DNA from: MR-S7 sp000400995 | GTDB taxonomy: Bacteria; Pseudomonadota; Gammaproteobacteria; Burkholderiales; Burkholderiaceae_C | Length of the DNA stretch: 64,000 nt | Direction of reading: 5' to 3' | Assembly (NCBI RefSeq): GCF_045291395.1 | Contig: NZ_CP152342.1 | Location: forward strand, 2,418,001 to 2,482,000 | Part shown: one piece after another, positions 8,136 to 16,348 of the stretch | Layout of the letters: the number at the start of each line of letters is the position of its first letter | How positions within the stretch are numbered: position 1 is the first letter of the stretch | The notes under the pieces: model-generated | Database searches by the model: none | The model's input: the letters and a program-made list of their open reading frames with translations, nothing else | What the model was told of the DNA's origin: nothing | Position numbers and translations under genes: made by a program

Positions 8136-8428
8136 CACCGATGCCCCTTCATGGCGGTCCAGAGGCCGACGATAGAGGCCCCCAGGCCCACGATGTAGGC
8201 AGCGGGCTTTGCCAGCTTGCCCAGCCAGTTGAGCACCTTGAAAGCTCCCTTCATTGCCTGGAAGAACTCCAGCAGCTCTGCCAGTTGCTCGCGCAGAGCT
8301 TGCAGGTCGGAGCGCAGCGTGGCCACGTCGCCCTCAATGCGCGCCATCCGCGCATCCCCTTCTTCCAGCCGCTGATAAAGCGTGGTCGTCTTGCTGGGGA
8401 TGAGGTTCCCATAGTCGTCTTGGTTCAC
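8135..8428 (-). CDS. Holin-like phage membrane protein
   Basis: This is a 97-residue protein. Residues about 20-60 form a coiled coil (GDVATLRSDLQALREQLAEL), and the C-terminal 25 residues contain a membrane segment (AYIVGLGASIVGLW) ending in KGHR. This coiled-coil plus C-terminal membrane plan is that of XhlA-type haemolysin/holin proteins. It precedes the endolysin directly, as holins usually do. GTG 8428 overlaps the portal stop, with GGAGGAG upstream. It is the only holin candidate near the endolysin, but the function is inferred. Confidence 0.65.
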   Translation of the reverse strand: MNQDDYGNLIPSKTTTLYQRLEEGDARMARIEGDVATLRSDLQALREQLAELLEFFQAMKGAFKVLNWLGKLAKPAAYIVGLGASIVGLWTAMKGHR

Positions 8429-10635
8429 GCGCGCTCCTCCGGTGCTTGGTATTGGTCGAGCCGCTGGCTCACGGCGTCCAGTCGCCCACGGCTGCTTGCT
8501 TGGATCTGGGCCACGCGCTCGCGCGAGTCCGCCTCGATGCGCGCCACCTGCAGGCGCACATCGGCGTCCTGCGTGATCTGCAGCGTCTTGTTCGCCAGGT
8601 CGGCCTGGGTCTTGGCCAGCTGCCGCTGCACGCGCTCCAACTCCTGGTCCGCGTCGCGGCGCGCGGTGGCAGCCGCGCCCTCCATCTGGCTGGCCAGTGC
8701 CGTGTCGCCACCGGCCGCCGCTGCGCGCGCCTCGGCCTCCAGCTTCGCGGCGCGGGCGTTGATCTCGCGCACCTTGGCCTGCTGCTCGGCCAGCGCCTGG
8801 CGTGCGCTCTCCTGCTGCATCTGCAGGGCCTCGGCCTGGGCCTGCATCTGCTGCTGCATCTGCGCCTGCTCTTCGGGCGTCAGCGGCTTGTTGGGGTCGC
8901 GCTCGCCCGTCAGCTTGCGCAGCTCGTCGGCGATCTGGTCGTTGTTCGGGAGGTCCGAATACTCCATGGCCAGCGTCATGACGCGCAGGGCCACCTCGGG
9001 CGGCAGACGCCCGGCCATCTGGTTCATGGCCTCGAACATCACCTGCCGCAAGGTGCCGGCATAGTCCTGCTCCGACACCACGAAATCCGCCATGCTGGCC
9101 GTGATGTCGTTCAGGTAGCGCACGCTGCCGTCAGGCTGCACCTCGGGCTGGTTGATCTTCACCCAGTCCAACTGCCCCTTGTGGCCCGACAGGCGGATCA
9201 CCTTCGCCTCCGTGTACCACTGCTCCATCAGAGACAGGAGCTTTTCCCCCTGCACCTGGGTAGCGAGCCGCAGGTTGTCGAACGGCTCCGTGGTGACCAC
9301 CGAGCCTTGCATCTGCCGTGCCTTGATCGCCTCGCCCGAGCTGGCGTTCGTCTGGCGGCCCAGGTTTTCGTTGCTGATGCCGGCATTGCGCTGGATGGCC
9401 TGCGCGTCCAGGGTCATCATCTGCACCTGGCCGGCGGCCATCTCGCTGTCGCGGTGCACCTCCAGCTTCTTGCCCGCCCTGTACTCGATGAACCCATCCG
9501 GCTGGTTCACCTCCTCGCGCGCTACGTTGATGTCGTCCACCGCACCCTTCTCCGCGAACACCTGGTTGGTGGACAGAAGGAACAACGCCTTGGACGCGCG
9601 CTTGTTCAGATCCATCTGCAGGTCGCGCACGCGCCGCACCACGCCGTAGGGCTGGCGGTCACGCCCCCGGCGGTAGCACCAGATCGGCGTGAGGCTGAAA
9701 CTGTTGTGCCGCATCGGCATCGGGCCCAGGGCCAGCAGGTGGCCCTCCGTCATCACGGCAACGTGCATGCGCATCACCACCCGGTCCACGATGGAGCCGC
9801 CGGCTTGGCCGATCGCATTCATCAGTGCCGTGTCCCAGCCTTCTACAAAAGCGCCTTTGAACTGCCCGCTGGTCACCACCTTCACCGCCGCGGGCATGCG
9901 GAACTGGCACTCGATCAGCCGGATGCGGCTGCGCGGCTCGGTGTCCACGGTGCCGCGGCCGCCTCCGATGTAGCTGCCGCTGGCCGTGCCCGCGTGGCTC
10001 GCACTCGTGTAGCCCTGGAAGTAAAACTCGTCCTCGCTCCACTGCTGGGCGCTGAATTCCTGGTCCCGCATCACCGCGCGCTCCAGTACGTTCCTGCGCC
10101 CGGGGTACATGGCAAGCGCTACATCCTCATCCACCCAGCGGGTGCGAAACAGGTAGCGGGCATCGCTCAGGTCCTGCTCAATGGCCATGGAATCCCACAG
10201 CACGTTGCGCCAGTCCTCGTACTTGTCGTAGAGGATGTCCTTCGTGGGATCGTTGCGCACGCCCGAGTCCACCCAGCCCACGCCCACCTTGACCGCATCG
10301 GCGAACGCGCGCGAGCGGTTGAAGGTGCTGCGGTTCACGTCGGAGACGTACTTGAACACCTTCGACTTCACGTCGGCCATCTCCACATCGTCCTCGGTGC
10401 GCGGCAGCACCCGCCAGTCCACCCGGGCCCGGCGCTCCGTGCCGATCAGCCAGTCCACCATCGGCGCCACCTCGTTGAACACCAGCGGCGCCTGGCCGCG
10501 CTCCTCCAGCACGGCAGCGTCCGCCAGATCCCACTGGTCGCCGTCGTAGAAATCGGCATCGACCGCCATCTGCAGCCGGTTCTCGGCCTGGATCTCGCGC
10601 TCGCGGTAGTACCAGCCCAGGCACTTGCGCAGCAC
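8425..10635 (-). CDS. P22-like portal protein
   Basis: This is a protein of 736 or more residues. An N-terminal FYDGDQW...RGQAPLVFNEVAP and DWLIGTERR are hallmarks of P22 gp1-like portals. Around residues 320-430 it has the wing/stem region (LQMDLNKRASKALF, GISNENLGRQTNASSG). The last 150 residues are a Gln/Ala-rich coiled coil. The portal forms the dodecameric DNA gate and motor dock. The first usable start in the given sequence is GTG 10635, but in-frame portal-like sequence (PLHPLDQPAAREV) continues upstream to about 10668. One extra C in the C5 run at 10668-10672 would give GTG 10679 and 751 residues. Confidence 0.9.
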   Translation of the reverse strand: MLRKCLGWYYREREIQAENRLQMAVDADFYDGDQWDLADAAVLEERGQAPLVFNEVAPMVDWLIGTERRARVDWRVLPRTEDDVEMADVKSKVFKYVSDVNRSTFNRSRAFADAVKVGVGWVDSGVRNDPTKDILYDKYEDWRNVLWDSMAIEQDLSDARYLFRTRWVDEDVALAMYPGRRNVLERAVMRDQEFSAQQWSEDEFYFQGYTSASHAGTASGSYIGGGRGTVDTEPRSRIRLIECQFRMPAAVKVVTSGQFKGAFVEGWDTALMNAIGQAGGSIVDRVVMRMHVAVMTEGHLLALGPMPMRHNSFSLTPIWCYRRGRDRQPYGVVRRVRDLQMDLNKRASKALFLLSTNQVFAEKGAVDDINVAREEVNQPDGFIEYRAGKKLEVHRDSEMAAGQVQMMTLDAQAIQRNAGISNENLGRQTNASSGEAIKARQMQGSVVTTEPFDNLRLATQVQGEKLLSLMEQWYTEAKVIRLSGHKGQLDWVKINQPEVQPDGSVRYLNDITASMADFVVSEQDYAGTLRQVMFEAMNQMAGRLPPEVALRVMTLAMEYSDLPNNDQIADELRKLTGERDPNKPLTPEEQAQMQQQMQAQAEALQMQQESARQALAEQQAKVREINARAAKLEAEARAAAAGGDTALASQMEGAAATARRDADQELERVQRQLAKTQADLANKTLQITQDADVRLQVARIEADSRERVAQIQASSRGRLDAVSQRLDQYQAPEERA

Positions 10636-11171
10636 CTCGCGCGCGGCGGGTTGGTCCAGAGGATGCAGGGGGCGCTCACGTCCAGCTCGACGGCGCCGTC
10701 TTCCCCCACGACGTTCTCGCCCGGGGCCACCTTACGGTTGATGCGGACCTCAAGCAGGGACATATTCCGCCCCTTGTCCTCGACCACCAGCGCCTCGCGG
10801 TGGACCTCCTGGCCATCCGCCTTCACGACCAGTTCCCCGAACTCGCGCCCGCGGCGCTCTGCGGCCGGCTCCGAAGGCATGCTCACCAGATCAGGCAGGC
10901 CCTCGTTGATGATCGTGGCGATGCGCACCCAGTTGCTCTTGCTGGGCTCGATCCCCAGCACGTCGCAGGCCACCACGCACTGCCGGGCCAGATACCCCGG
11001 GTCGTCGTAGCGATAGGCCGCACTCTCCAGTACGACATACCAGGGGGCGTTCTTGCGCAGGGCGGGAATCAGCACCAGGGCGCGCTCGCCGTTGATCCAG
11101 GTGTAGACGGCCAGCAGGTCGCCATGCTGGCGGTGCAGGTGGGCTTTTCGGAGGTCGATACATGCGGGCAT
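10446..11171 (-). CDS. Phage protein between TerL and portal, 3' end uncertain
   Basis: The first roughly 165 codons look like a conserved late-region protein (MPACIDLRKAHLHRQHGDLL, then YTWINGERALVLIPALRK and APWYVVLESAAYRYDDPGYL). The last 70 or so codons overlap the portal gene in another frame and are Arg/Cys/Ser-rich, not protein-like. The true stop was therefore probably lost by a one- or two-base error, perhaps near the G5 or C5 runs around 10670-10710. I would place the real end between about 10670 and 10720. The function is unknown; the place in the operon suggests a packaging or portal accessory role. Boundary motif C precedes the start. Confidence 0.6.
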   Translation of the reverse strand: MPACIDLRKAHLHRQHGDLLAVYTWINGERALVLIPALRKNAPWYVVLESAAYRYDDPGYLARQCVVACDVLGIEPSKSNWVRIATIINEGLPDLVSMPSEPAAERRGREFGELVVKADGQEVHREALVVEDKGRNMSLLEVRINRKVAPGENVVGEDGAVELDVSAPCILWTNPPRARCCASAWAGTTASARSRPRTGCRWRSMPISTTATSGIWRTLPCWRSAARRRWCSTRWRRWWTG

Positions 11172-11182
11172 GGCCTGCGAAT

Positions 11183-11201
11183 CTGGCAGGCTTGGTACGG
11201 G
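11183..11201 (-). repeat. Late-gene boundary motif, copy C
   Basis: The minus strand carries CCCGTACCAAGCCTGCC, 2 bases after the TerL stop and 12-30 bases before the next start. Confidence 0.6.
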
Positions 11202-11202
11202 A

Positions 11203-12582
11203 TCAGCGCGCCATGCTCGATCCCCTGCGCGACGGCGGCGGGCGCTTGCCCTGGGTGTCGTTGTCCATGCGCGGCAGCGCCATGCCCACGTACCGCCACA
11301 CGTCCGCGCCGTGGCTGGCGTCGTCGTGCAACGGAGCGCCAGGCTCGTTCGTGCGCGTGTCGATCTGGCGCTTGTACCGGCTCAGGCAACTCAACAGCGC
11401 GGCGCACTTCTGCTCATCGATGTAGGCCTGCGCGAAGATGCCGCGCGCCAGACGGATGCCGGTTTCCAGCCCGAAGCGCTCCAGCACTTCCACCTCGCAG
11501 CCCATGTCCTCCAGGATCTGCTGGGCCGTCTGGCCGGTTTTGAAATCGCCGTGCGCGCCATCGTGCGGCAGGAAGTCCGTGCCCCAGCGATAGGGCAGCT
11601 TCTCCATCTCCTCGATGTAGCTCTCCAGCGTGCGCTGGTTGTCCTGCAGATAGTCGATGACCCGGAAATCCATCGGCGTGCGCTGCACCATGGCGATGGC
11701 CATGTTGTCCGCCCAGCCCAAGTCCCAGACCCGGTGCACCGGCAGCTTGGGGTTGTAGGGCACGCGGCACACCTGCCCGTTGTTGTACAGGCGCTCCACC
11801 TCCTTGGCGTAGATCGCCCCGGCCACCACGCGCTTGGGCTTGCCCTCCCAAACGTTCCAATAGGTGTCCGGGTCGCGCTTGAAATGCCGCTGGCGCTCCT
11901 TCTCCAGCACCTCCGGGAACCATGGGTTGTCCCGCCAGTTGATCTCGCACAACCAGGTGTCCGCGTCCGCGTTCGTGATGAAGCGGCTGTACGTCGGATC
12001 GCTGGCCATGTCCGGGTTCATGGTCAGCCAGATCTCCGAGCCCGGCCGGCGGATCGTCGGTACCAGCACCTCCCACGAGCGCGCGCTGACCGACTGGGCC
12101 TCCTCCACCCACACGATGTCGATGGCCTCGTAGGACTTGATCGAGTCCACCGTGTGGCTCTGCAGGCCCGCGAACAGGATCAGCGTCCCGTTGGCGCCCC
12201 GGATCTCCGTGTCCAGCACATCGTAGAACCCGCCCAGGCCCAGCGCGGCGATCTGGTCCGAAAGCAGCCGGTGCACCGAGTCGCGCATCGACTTCTGCAC
12301 CTCGCGCGCGCACAGGATGCGCAGCGGCCGGTTGCTGCCCAGCACCAGCAGCGCCATCGCCACCGACCACGACTTGGCGCCACCCCGCCCGCCATACAGC
12401 ACCTTGAAGCGCCGGGGCTCGAACAGCCCGCGCAGCTTCACCGGGAACTCGATGCGCACCCGCGCGCGCTCTACCTCGTAGTCCTGGGCGAAGTCGGCCA
12501 CGGCCGAGCCGTCGTAGGCATCGGCCAGTGTCGCCGCCAGGATAGACGGCTGCGTCGTGCCCCGAATGGGCGACAGCCTCAT
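11203..12582 (-). CDS. Phage terminase large subunit, PBSX/Terminase_3 type
   Basis: This 459-residue packaging motor has a Walker A-like YGGRGGAKSW near residue 63, Walker B IVWVEEAQS near 155, and a coupling motif LTMNPD near 190. The C-terminal RNase H-fold nuclease has acidic residues in VWDLGWADN, LPHDGAHGDFKTG and DDASHGADVW. The length is normal. It cuts and pumps DNA through the portal. The start overlaps the TerS stop as ATGA. This is one of the most secure assignments in the prophage. Confidence 0.93.
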   Translation of the reverse strand: MRLSPIRGTTQPSILAATLADAYDGSAVADFAQDYEVERARVRIEFPVKLRGLFEPRRFKVLYGGRGGAKSWSVAMALLVLGSNRPLRILCAREVQKSMRDSVHRLLSDQIAALGLGGFYDVLDTEIRGANGTLILFAGLQSHTVDSIKSYEAIDIVWVEEAQSVSARSWEVLVPTIRRPGSEIWLTMNPDMASDPTYSRFITNADADTWLCEINWRDNPWFPEVLEKERQRHFKRDPDTYWNVWEGKPKRVVAGAIYAKEVERLYNNGQVCRVPYNPKLPVHRVWDLGWADNMAIAMVQRTPMDFRVIDYLQDNQRTLESYIEEMEKLPYRWGTDFLPHDGAHGDFKTGQTAQQILEDMGCEVEVLERFGLETGIRLARGIFAQAYIDEQKCAALLSCLSRYKRQIDTRTNEPGAPLHDDASHGADVWRYVGMALPRMDNDTQGKRPPPSRRGSSMAR

Positions 12583-13367
12583 GGCCTGGCGGCCCCCGGA
12601 TCGTTCTCGCGCTTGGGCGGCTCCACGAAGTGCAGCTCGAAGTGGCCCACGCCACCGCCCGCGCCGCGCTGCCGGTTGTCCTTGTCGTAGTTGCCGTGGT
12701 AGCGCATCAGCTTCTCAGCCACGTCGAGCTGGGAATGCAGGCTGATCTCCAGGCCGTTGCGCGTCTCCTTCGCACCCGCGAACAGCGCGACCGCCCCAGC
12801 CGACATCGTGCGCGTGTCCTTGAGCACCGTGCGCGACTGGCCCGCGCCGAAGCACTCGGGGCATTCCTGGTGCGGCGGCCTCCTGGCGTCGTAGCCGATG
12901 CCGCCCAGCTCCGGGAACTCTTCGGGCGCCTTGCCCCCGTCGATCCACTTCTCCCGCTTGGTGTTGTACTCGGCCAGGGTGTACTGGTACTCGTGCCCCG
13001 CGCCGTAGCAGTGGCGGCAGCAGGCGACGAACACCTCCACCAGCTCCCGCGGATCCGCCATCAGCATCTGGTTCAGCCGGCGCACCACGTCTTCCGCCTT
13101 CACCTCGGCACGCTCGACCACAAGGGCCTTCACCTCGGCCACATATTCCTGCACCTTGGCATCTCTCAACAGGCGTGCGCCCTGCGAAGCTGCCGTGTTG
13201 GCGCTGTAGCCCGCCGCAATAGCCGCCTGAGTGGCGTTGAACCCGGATGCGACGTACTCACGCGCGAAGGCCCGATGACGGTCTTCAGTCGTGATCTGTG
13301 GCTTCTTGGGGGTTGCCCCTGCCTTCGCGCGCTTGGGCTTGGCGGGCTTGGGGGTGGATTTGCTCAT
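12579..13367 (-). CDS. Phage terminase small subunit with zinc-finger insert
   Basis: This is a 262-residue protein. A basic N-terminus is followed by the Terminase_2 helix-turn-helix (FAREYVASGFNATQAAIAAG, then YSANTAASQGARLL). A middle segment carries two CxxC-type pairs (CCRHCYGAG and CPECFGAG), suggesting a zinc-binding insert of the kind found in some TerS proteins. It recognises phage DNA and loads TerL. It begins 30 bases downstream of boundary motif D and overlaps the preceding stop. Confidence 0.88.
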   Translation of the reverse strand: MSKSTPKPAKPKRAKAGATPKKPQITTEDRHRAFAREYVASGFNATQAAIAAGYSANTAASQGARLLRDAKVQEYVAEVKALVVERAEVKAEDVVRRLNQMLMADPRELVEVFVACCRHCYGAGHEYQYTLAEYNTKREKWIDGGKAPEEFPELGGIGYDARRPPHQECPECFGAGQSRTVLKDTRTMSAGAVALFAGAKETRNGLEISLHSQLDVAEKLMRYHGNYDKDNRQRGAGGGVGHFELHFVEPPKRENDPGAARP

Positions 13368-13699
13368 TCCGCCACGATGGCAGGCTTGGCACGCTCCGAC
13401 AGCGCATAGCGCATCACTGCCTTGCGCCCCGGCAGTTCCGCCATCTCGGCATCGAGCAGCCCCTGGCCCGCGAGGTACTGCAGCGCCCAGTCGATTTCCC
13501 CCTTGGAGCGGCCGAGCGCCAGTACCAGCTCAGGATGGAAGAACCAGCGTTGCGGGTGCTGGCGCAGGTAGCGCAGCAACACGTCCGTGCCGCTCCCGGG
13601 CCGGATGACGCCCGGCGGCCGAGGGTTGTTGTGGCGGGGCTTGCCCGGCTCCTGCTCGCGGCCCAACTGGCCGGCGAGCCAATCGATAGGATCGTTCAT
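13364..13699 (-). CDS. Small winged-helix-like phage protein
   Basis: This is a 111-residue protein starting at ATG 13699 with GGGAG upstream. Residues about 35-95 (VLLRYLRQHPQRWFFHPELV, then LALGRSKGEIDWALQYLAGQ) look like a winged helix: a short helix, a turn, a recognition-type helix and a beta hairpin. It lies just upstream of the terminase genes, where a packaging or late transcription factor would fit. The function is not established. Confidence 0.55.
   Translation of the reverse strand: MNDPIDWLAGQLGREQEPGKPRHNNPRPPGVIRPGSGTDVLLRYLRQHPQRWFFHPELVLALGRSKGEIDWALQYLAGQGLLDAEMAELPGRKAVMRYALSERAKPAIVAE
13378..13396 (-). repeat. Late-gene boundary motif, copy D (one base different)
   Basis: The minus strand carries GTGCCAAGCCTGCC in place of GTACCAAGCCTGCC. 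It lies in the last codons of the 13364 gene and ends 11 bases before the TerS start. Confidence 0.5.
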
Positions 13700-13721
13700 A
13701 TGCTCCCTGGCGCGATCCGGA

Positions 13722-14240
13722 TCAGCCCAGTTCCTTGAGCAGCGTCTTGAGCTGGCGCAGCTTCTGCACCTCGCCGTCGTGCTCCTGGCCGCGCTCATCG
13801 ATGGCCAGCGCCGCGGTTTCCAGGTCGCTCACGATGCCCTTGATCTCCGCCACGACGGCCGCGAGGCGGGCCAAGGGGCCGGCCAAGGCGTCGATGGCGC
13901 TGCTGGGCTTGCTCGGCGCGGGCTTTGCGATAACGGTGCGGGCGGCAGTTGCGGTCACTTCGGCTTTCTCCTTGGGCTGCTGGGGCTGAATGGTCTTCAC
14001 GATGGGGAGCGGATCGCGCTGGTATGCGCCAAGCGCTTCGGCACGGATCAGGCCCGCGTCCTCCAGCGCCTTGAGGCAGCCCTGGAACACACGGAAATCC
14101 ATGCTCATGCCGGCGGCGCGGTGCGCGGCCTGGTAGATGGCCTGGGCCGTCCATGCCTCCTGCACCGGGACGTGCTCGAACACCTTCTGCGCGATGGCGG
14201 TCTGGCCAGCAAGGCGCTGGCGGAATTTCAAAGGGGTCAC
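13722..14240 (-). CDS. Phage protein with winged-helix-like N-terminus and coiled coil
   Basis: This is a 172-residue protein starting at GTG 14240, overlapping the HNH stop (GTGA). Residues about 5-70 (KFRQRLAGQTAIAQKVFEHV, then QEAWTAQAIYQAAHRA) suggest a helical DNA-binding fold. The C-terminal 60 residues form a likely coiled coil (RLAAVVAEIKGIVSDLETAA). No family is recognised. As the sequence stands, the upstream DUF1367-like frame reads through into this gene because of a frameshift. Confidence 0.6.
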   Translation of the reverse strand: MTPLKFRQRLAGQTAIAQKVFEHVPVQEAWTAQAIYQAAHRAAGMSMDFRVFQGCLKALEDAGLIRAEALGAYQRDPLPIVKTIQPQQPKEKAEVTATAARTVIAKPAPSKPSSAIDALAGPLARLAAVVAEIKGIVSDLETAALAIDERGQEHDGEVQKLRQLKTLLKELG

Positions 14241-14491
14241 TGGAGCCTTTCGATGGTCTTGTTCAGGGCGGACAGCTCGTCCATCTTCTTGATCGCCCAC
14301 ATGCGGCGCTGGCCGTGCAGGCCCATCAGGGCGCCGCGGTGGCAGCTCTCGCACAGGGCTACGGCCGTGTACTGCTGGCCCTGTGCGATGTGGTGCGCCT
14401 CGCTGGGCCCGGGCGCATCGCACACCGAGCACGGGAGCGACTTCACCCGCTGCAGGTGCGTACGCTCGCGGGCCGTCAGGTGGTTGTTCAT
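14237..14491 (-). CDS. Small HNH-type zinc nuclease-like protein
   Basis: This 84-residue protein has the zinc-stabilised HNH layout: CSVCDAPGPSEAHHI, then ALCESCHRG and GLHG. The HH pair and CxxC/CxxCH match Ref-like and HNH phage nucleases. Small proteins of this kind sit in phage replication/recombination clusters, where they cut DNA or aid recombination. The ATG overlaps the TGA that the upstream gene would have after frameshift correction. Confidence 0.65.
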   Translation of the reverse strand: MNNHLTARERTHLQRVKSLPCSVCDAPGPSEAHHIAQGQQYTAVALCESCHRGALMGLHGQRRMWAIKKMDELSALNKTIERLQ

Positions 14492-15008
14492 TCGTTGAAG
14501 CCCCCAGGATCGTCTCGATCATGTCGATGCGCTGGCGCTCGCTCAGGTGCTTCCACAAGGTACGCCCGGCATGCTCGGTGCGCAGGAAGTCCACCGCCGC
14601 GCCGTGGAACTGCTCCATCTCGCCCTGCTCCAGCTTGGCGTAGCTGATCGAGCGCGGCACGGGGATCACGCCGCCCTTGGGCCCGGGGTACCAGTCCACG
14701 AACGCAGCGCCCACCTTGAGCCAGGTGCGGAAGCTCTCGAAGTCCTCGAATCGCTCCTGCGCCTCGAATACCGCCTGCTCCAGGGCCATGTGCTTGCGGT
14801 GATACCAGCCCAGGCGTGGCTGCACCGTGGTGATCTCCATCATCTCGCCGGGCTCCAGGCCCATGATGCGATTCCACAGGCGGCGCCACTGCTTGCGGCC
14901 CTTGTCGCCCAGGCCATCCACGATGCCGAAGATGACGCGGCGCGCCACGGCGGCGTCCTGCTCGGTGATCTGGGCCGCCTCCTGGCGCACGAGAACGATT
15001 TCAGGCAT
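14488..15008 (-). CDS. DUF1367-like phage protein, frameshifted in G5 run
   Basis: The protein starts at ATG 15008 with GGGGAGGG upstream: MPEIVLVRQEA...KQWRRLWNRIMGL and PKGGVIPVPRSISYAKLEQG. This is the layout of DUF1367/NinX-region proteins of unknown function. As given, the frame passes its expected stop and continues through the HNH gene to 13722. One extra base in the run at 14501-14505 changes the end to ILGGFNE followed by a TGA overlapping the HNH ATG, the normal spacing in this operon. The repaired product has 173 residues. Confidence 0.6.
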
Positions 15009-15453
15009 GCCGCCCTCCCCGCAGATCGGCTGCCCTCCGGTAGGGCCAGGCCACCATGGCCGCGTCGCGCTCGTGCTGGTTGCTGCTGCGCGTCCAGCCC
15101 GTGACGATGCCGAAGGCCTCGGCGTTGCGCTTGGCGCCCTTGCCCGCCGGGCTGATGCCGTGGGCGGGAATACCCAACTCGCCACAGATTTCGCTGATGA
15201 GCCGGCACCACGCGTCCACCTGCCCCAGACTGCGCGCCGTGGCCAGCGCCGCACCGCGGGCCGCCTTGGCCTGCGCGGTCCACGCGTGCGTCTGCAGGCG
15301 GGAGTCCTCGAACACCACCCGGGCCGGCATCACCTCGCGGATCGCCCGGTCGATCTCGTGCGGCCCGATGGTGTCCAGGCGCACCAGATCGCCATCCAGG
15401 AAATGCGCCACGCCCGTGCTGGCGCCAGGGTCCACACCCAGAATCAGAGCCAT
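15001..15453 (-). CDS. RuvC-like Holliday-junction resolvase
   Basis: This 150-residue protein has an RNase H/RuvC fold: ILGVDPGASTGVAHF at the N-terminus supplies the first catalytic Asp, ARVVFEDSRLQ the acidic residue after strand 4, and a C-terminal HERDAAMVAW the last. It is shorter than RuvC, as phage versions are. It probably resolves branched replication or recombination intermediates before packaging. AAGGAGG precedes ATG 15453, and it overlaps both neighbours. Confidence 0.8.
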   Translation of the reverse strand: MALILGVDPGASTGVAHFLDGDLVRLDTIGPHEIDRAIREVMPARVVFEDSRLQTHAWTAQAKAARGAALATARSLGQVDAWCRLISEICGELGIPAHGISPAGKGAKRNAEAFGIVTGWTRSSNQHERDAAMVAWPYRRAADLRGGRHA

Positions 15454-15647
15454 GAGCCCTCCTTGCCGGTGCTGCCCTTGTCGAGCTGGCCCTTGATGTC
15501 CCGGATCAGCGCGGCGCGCCGGCCGGCCACCTTGGGATCGCGCAGGTAGCCGCGCACCCACTCCTCGCCGCGAGATGGCTCCCGGCGCGCGCGGATCAGC
15601 GTGCGCACCTCGCACTGGTGGCGCTGGGTTTCGAGCAATCCCGTCAT
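15444..15647 (-). CDS. Small conserved phage protein
   Basis: This is a 67-residue protein starting at ATG 15647 with GGAGGG. The N-terminal HQCEVRTLIRARREP resembles the DUF7696-type small proteins found beside phage resolvase genes. It is highly charged and has no membrane segment. The function is unknown. It overlaps the RuvC-like start by 10 bases. Confidence 0.55.
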   Translation of the reverse strand: MTGLLETQRHQCEVRTLIRARREPSRGEEWVRGYLRDPKVAGRRAALIRDIKGQLDKGSTGKEGSWL

Positions 15648-16348
15648 GCCGCCCTCCGGATCAAGCCGGTAAACATGCCGCCCGGCTCCTTCCATACCTC
15701 GTGCCGACGCACCTGCCCGATGAGCGAAGGCGAAACCCTATACCGCGAGGCCAGAACATGCTGCGGCTCGTCGCTCGCGCGGATGGCGCGCACTGCTGCC
15801 CAATCCAGCTTGCCCTTGGCGCGGCGCACCGCCTCGGTTATGCGCAGCACCAGGGAGGGCTGTAGCACGCGGCCGCGCTGGGCCTCGCCGCGGGCACCCA
15901 ACGTCATGTGCGCGTATTCGCAGCAGCCGTGCTCGCAGGTGTCCTGCATCCGGACAATCTGGTCGCGGCCAATCTCGCCGCGCTTGGACCGCCAGATGAA
16001 GCGACGCACAGACACAACCTTGCCATCCACCCGCCCGATTGGGCCGCGCTGCGGGTCAATGTGATCGGCCCACACCATGCAGCCGTCGATAGGCTTGCAG
16101 TTGTCCAGCAACGTCTGCACATGCTGATCAACGGTAGGCTCAGCGTCAGCCAGCAGGTAGTGCGGGTAGCCGTTCATCCATCGCTTCTTGACCACGCCCT
16201 CGGCCAGCAGCTTTTCAACGTGACGCATCAGGCGCTTGCGCACCAGGTGGTTTTCGGAACCCTGCGCCAGCTCGGCCAGCTTCACCGGCCCGAGGCGCAC
16301 GCGCGCGAGCACGGCCGACCTGCTGAAACGGTACTGCTTCACTGCCAT
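15644..16348 (-). CDS. HNH-like phage protein with C-terminal helix-turn-helix
   Basis: This is a 234-residue protein. Residues 1-75 look like a winged helix (LVRKRLMRHVEKLLAEGVVK). Residues 85-150 follow the order of phage HNH proteins (GCMVWADHIDPQRG, then RRFIWRSKRGEIG, then CEHGCCEYAHMTLG), but the metal-binding histidines are partly replaced, so activity is doubtful. The C-terminal 60 residues (VLASRYRVSPSLIGQVRRHE) are the DNA-binding repeat often fused to such HNH domains. ATG 16348 overlaps the previous gene by 10 bases. Confidence 0.6.
   Translation of the reverse strand: MAVKQYRFSRSAVLARVRLGPVKLAELAQGSENHLVRKRLMRHVEKLLAEGVVKKRWMNGYPHYLLADAEPTVDQHVQTLLDNCKPIDGCMVWADHIDPQRGPIGRVDGKVVSVRRFIWRSKRGEIGRDQIVRMQDTCEHGCCEYAHMTLGARGEAQRGRVLQPSLVLRITEAVRRAKGKLDWAAVRAIRASDEPQHVLASRYRVSPSLIGQVRRHEVWKEPGGMFTGLIRRAA

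Noticed and set aside
8437..8455. AATACCAAGCACCGG at the portal end as a fifth boundary motif
   Set aside because: Only 8 bases of the core match; too weak to count.
8446..11010. An 854-codon rightward frame opposite the portal gene
   Set aside because: It is antisense to a secure portal gene, has His/Leu/Arg-rich composition typical of GC-rich shadows and no ribosome site.
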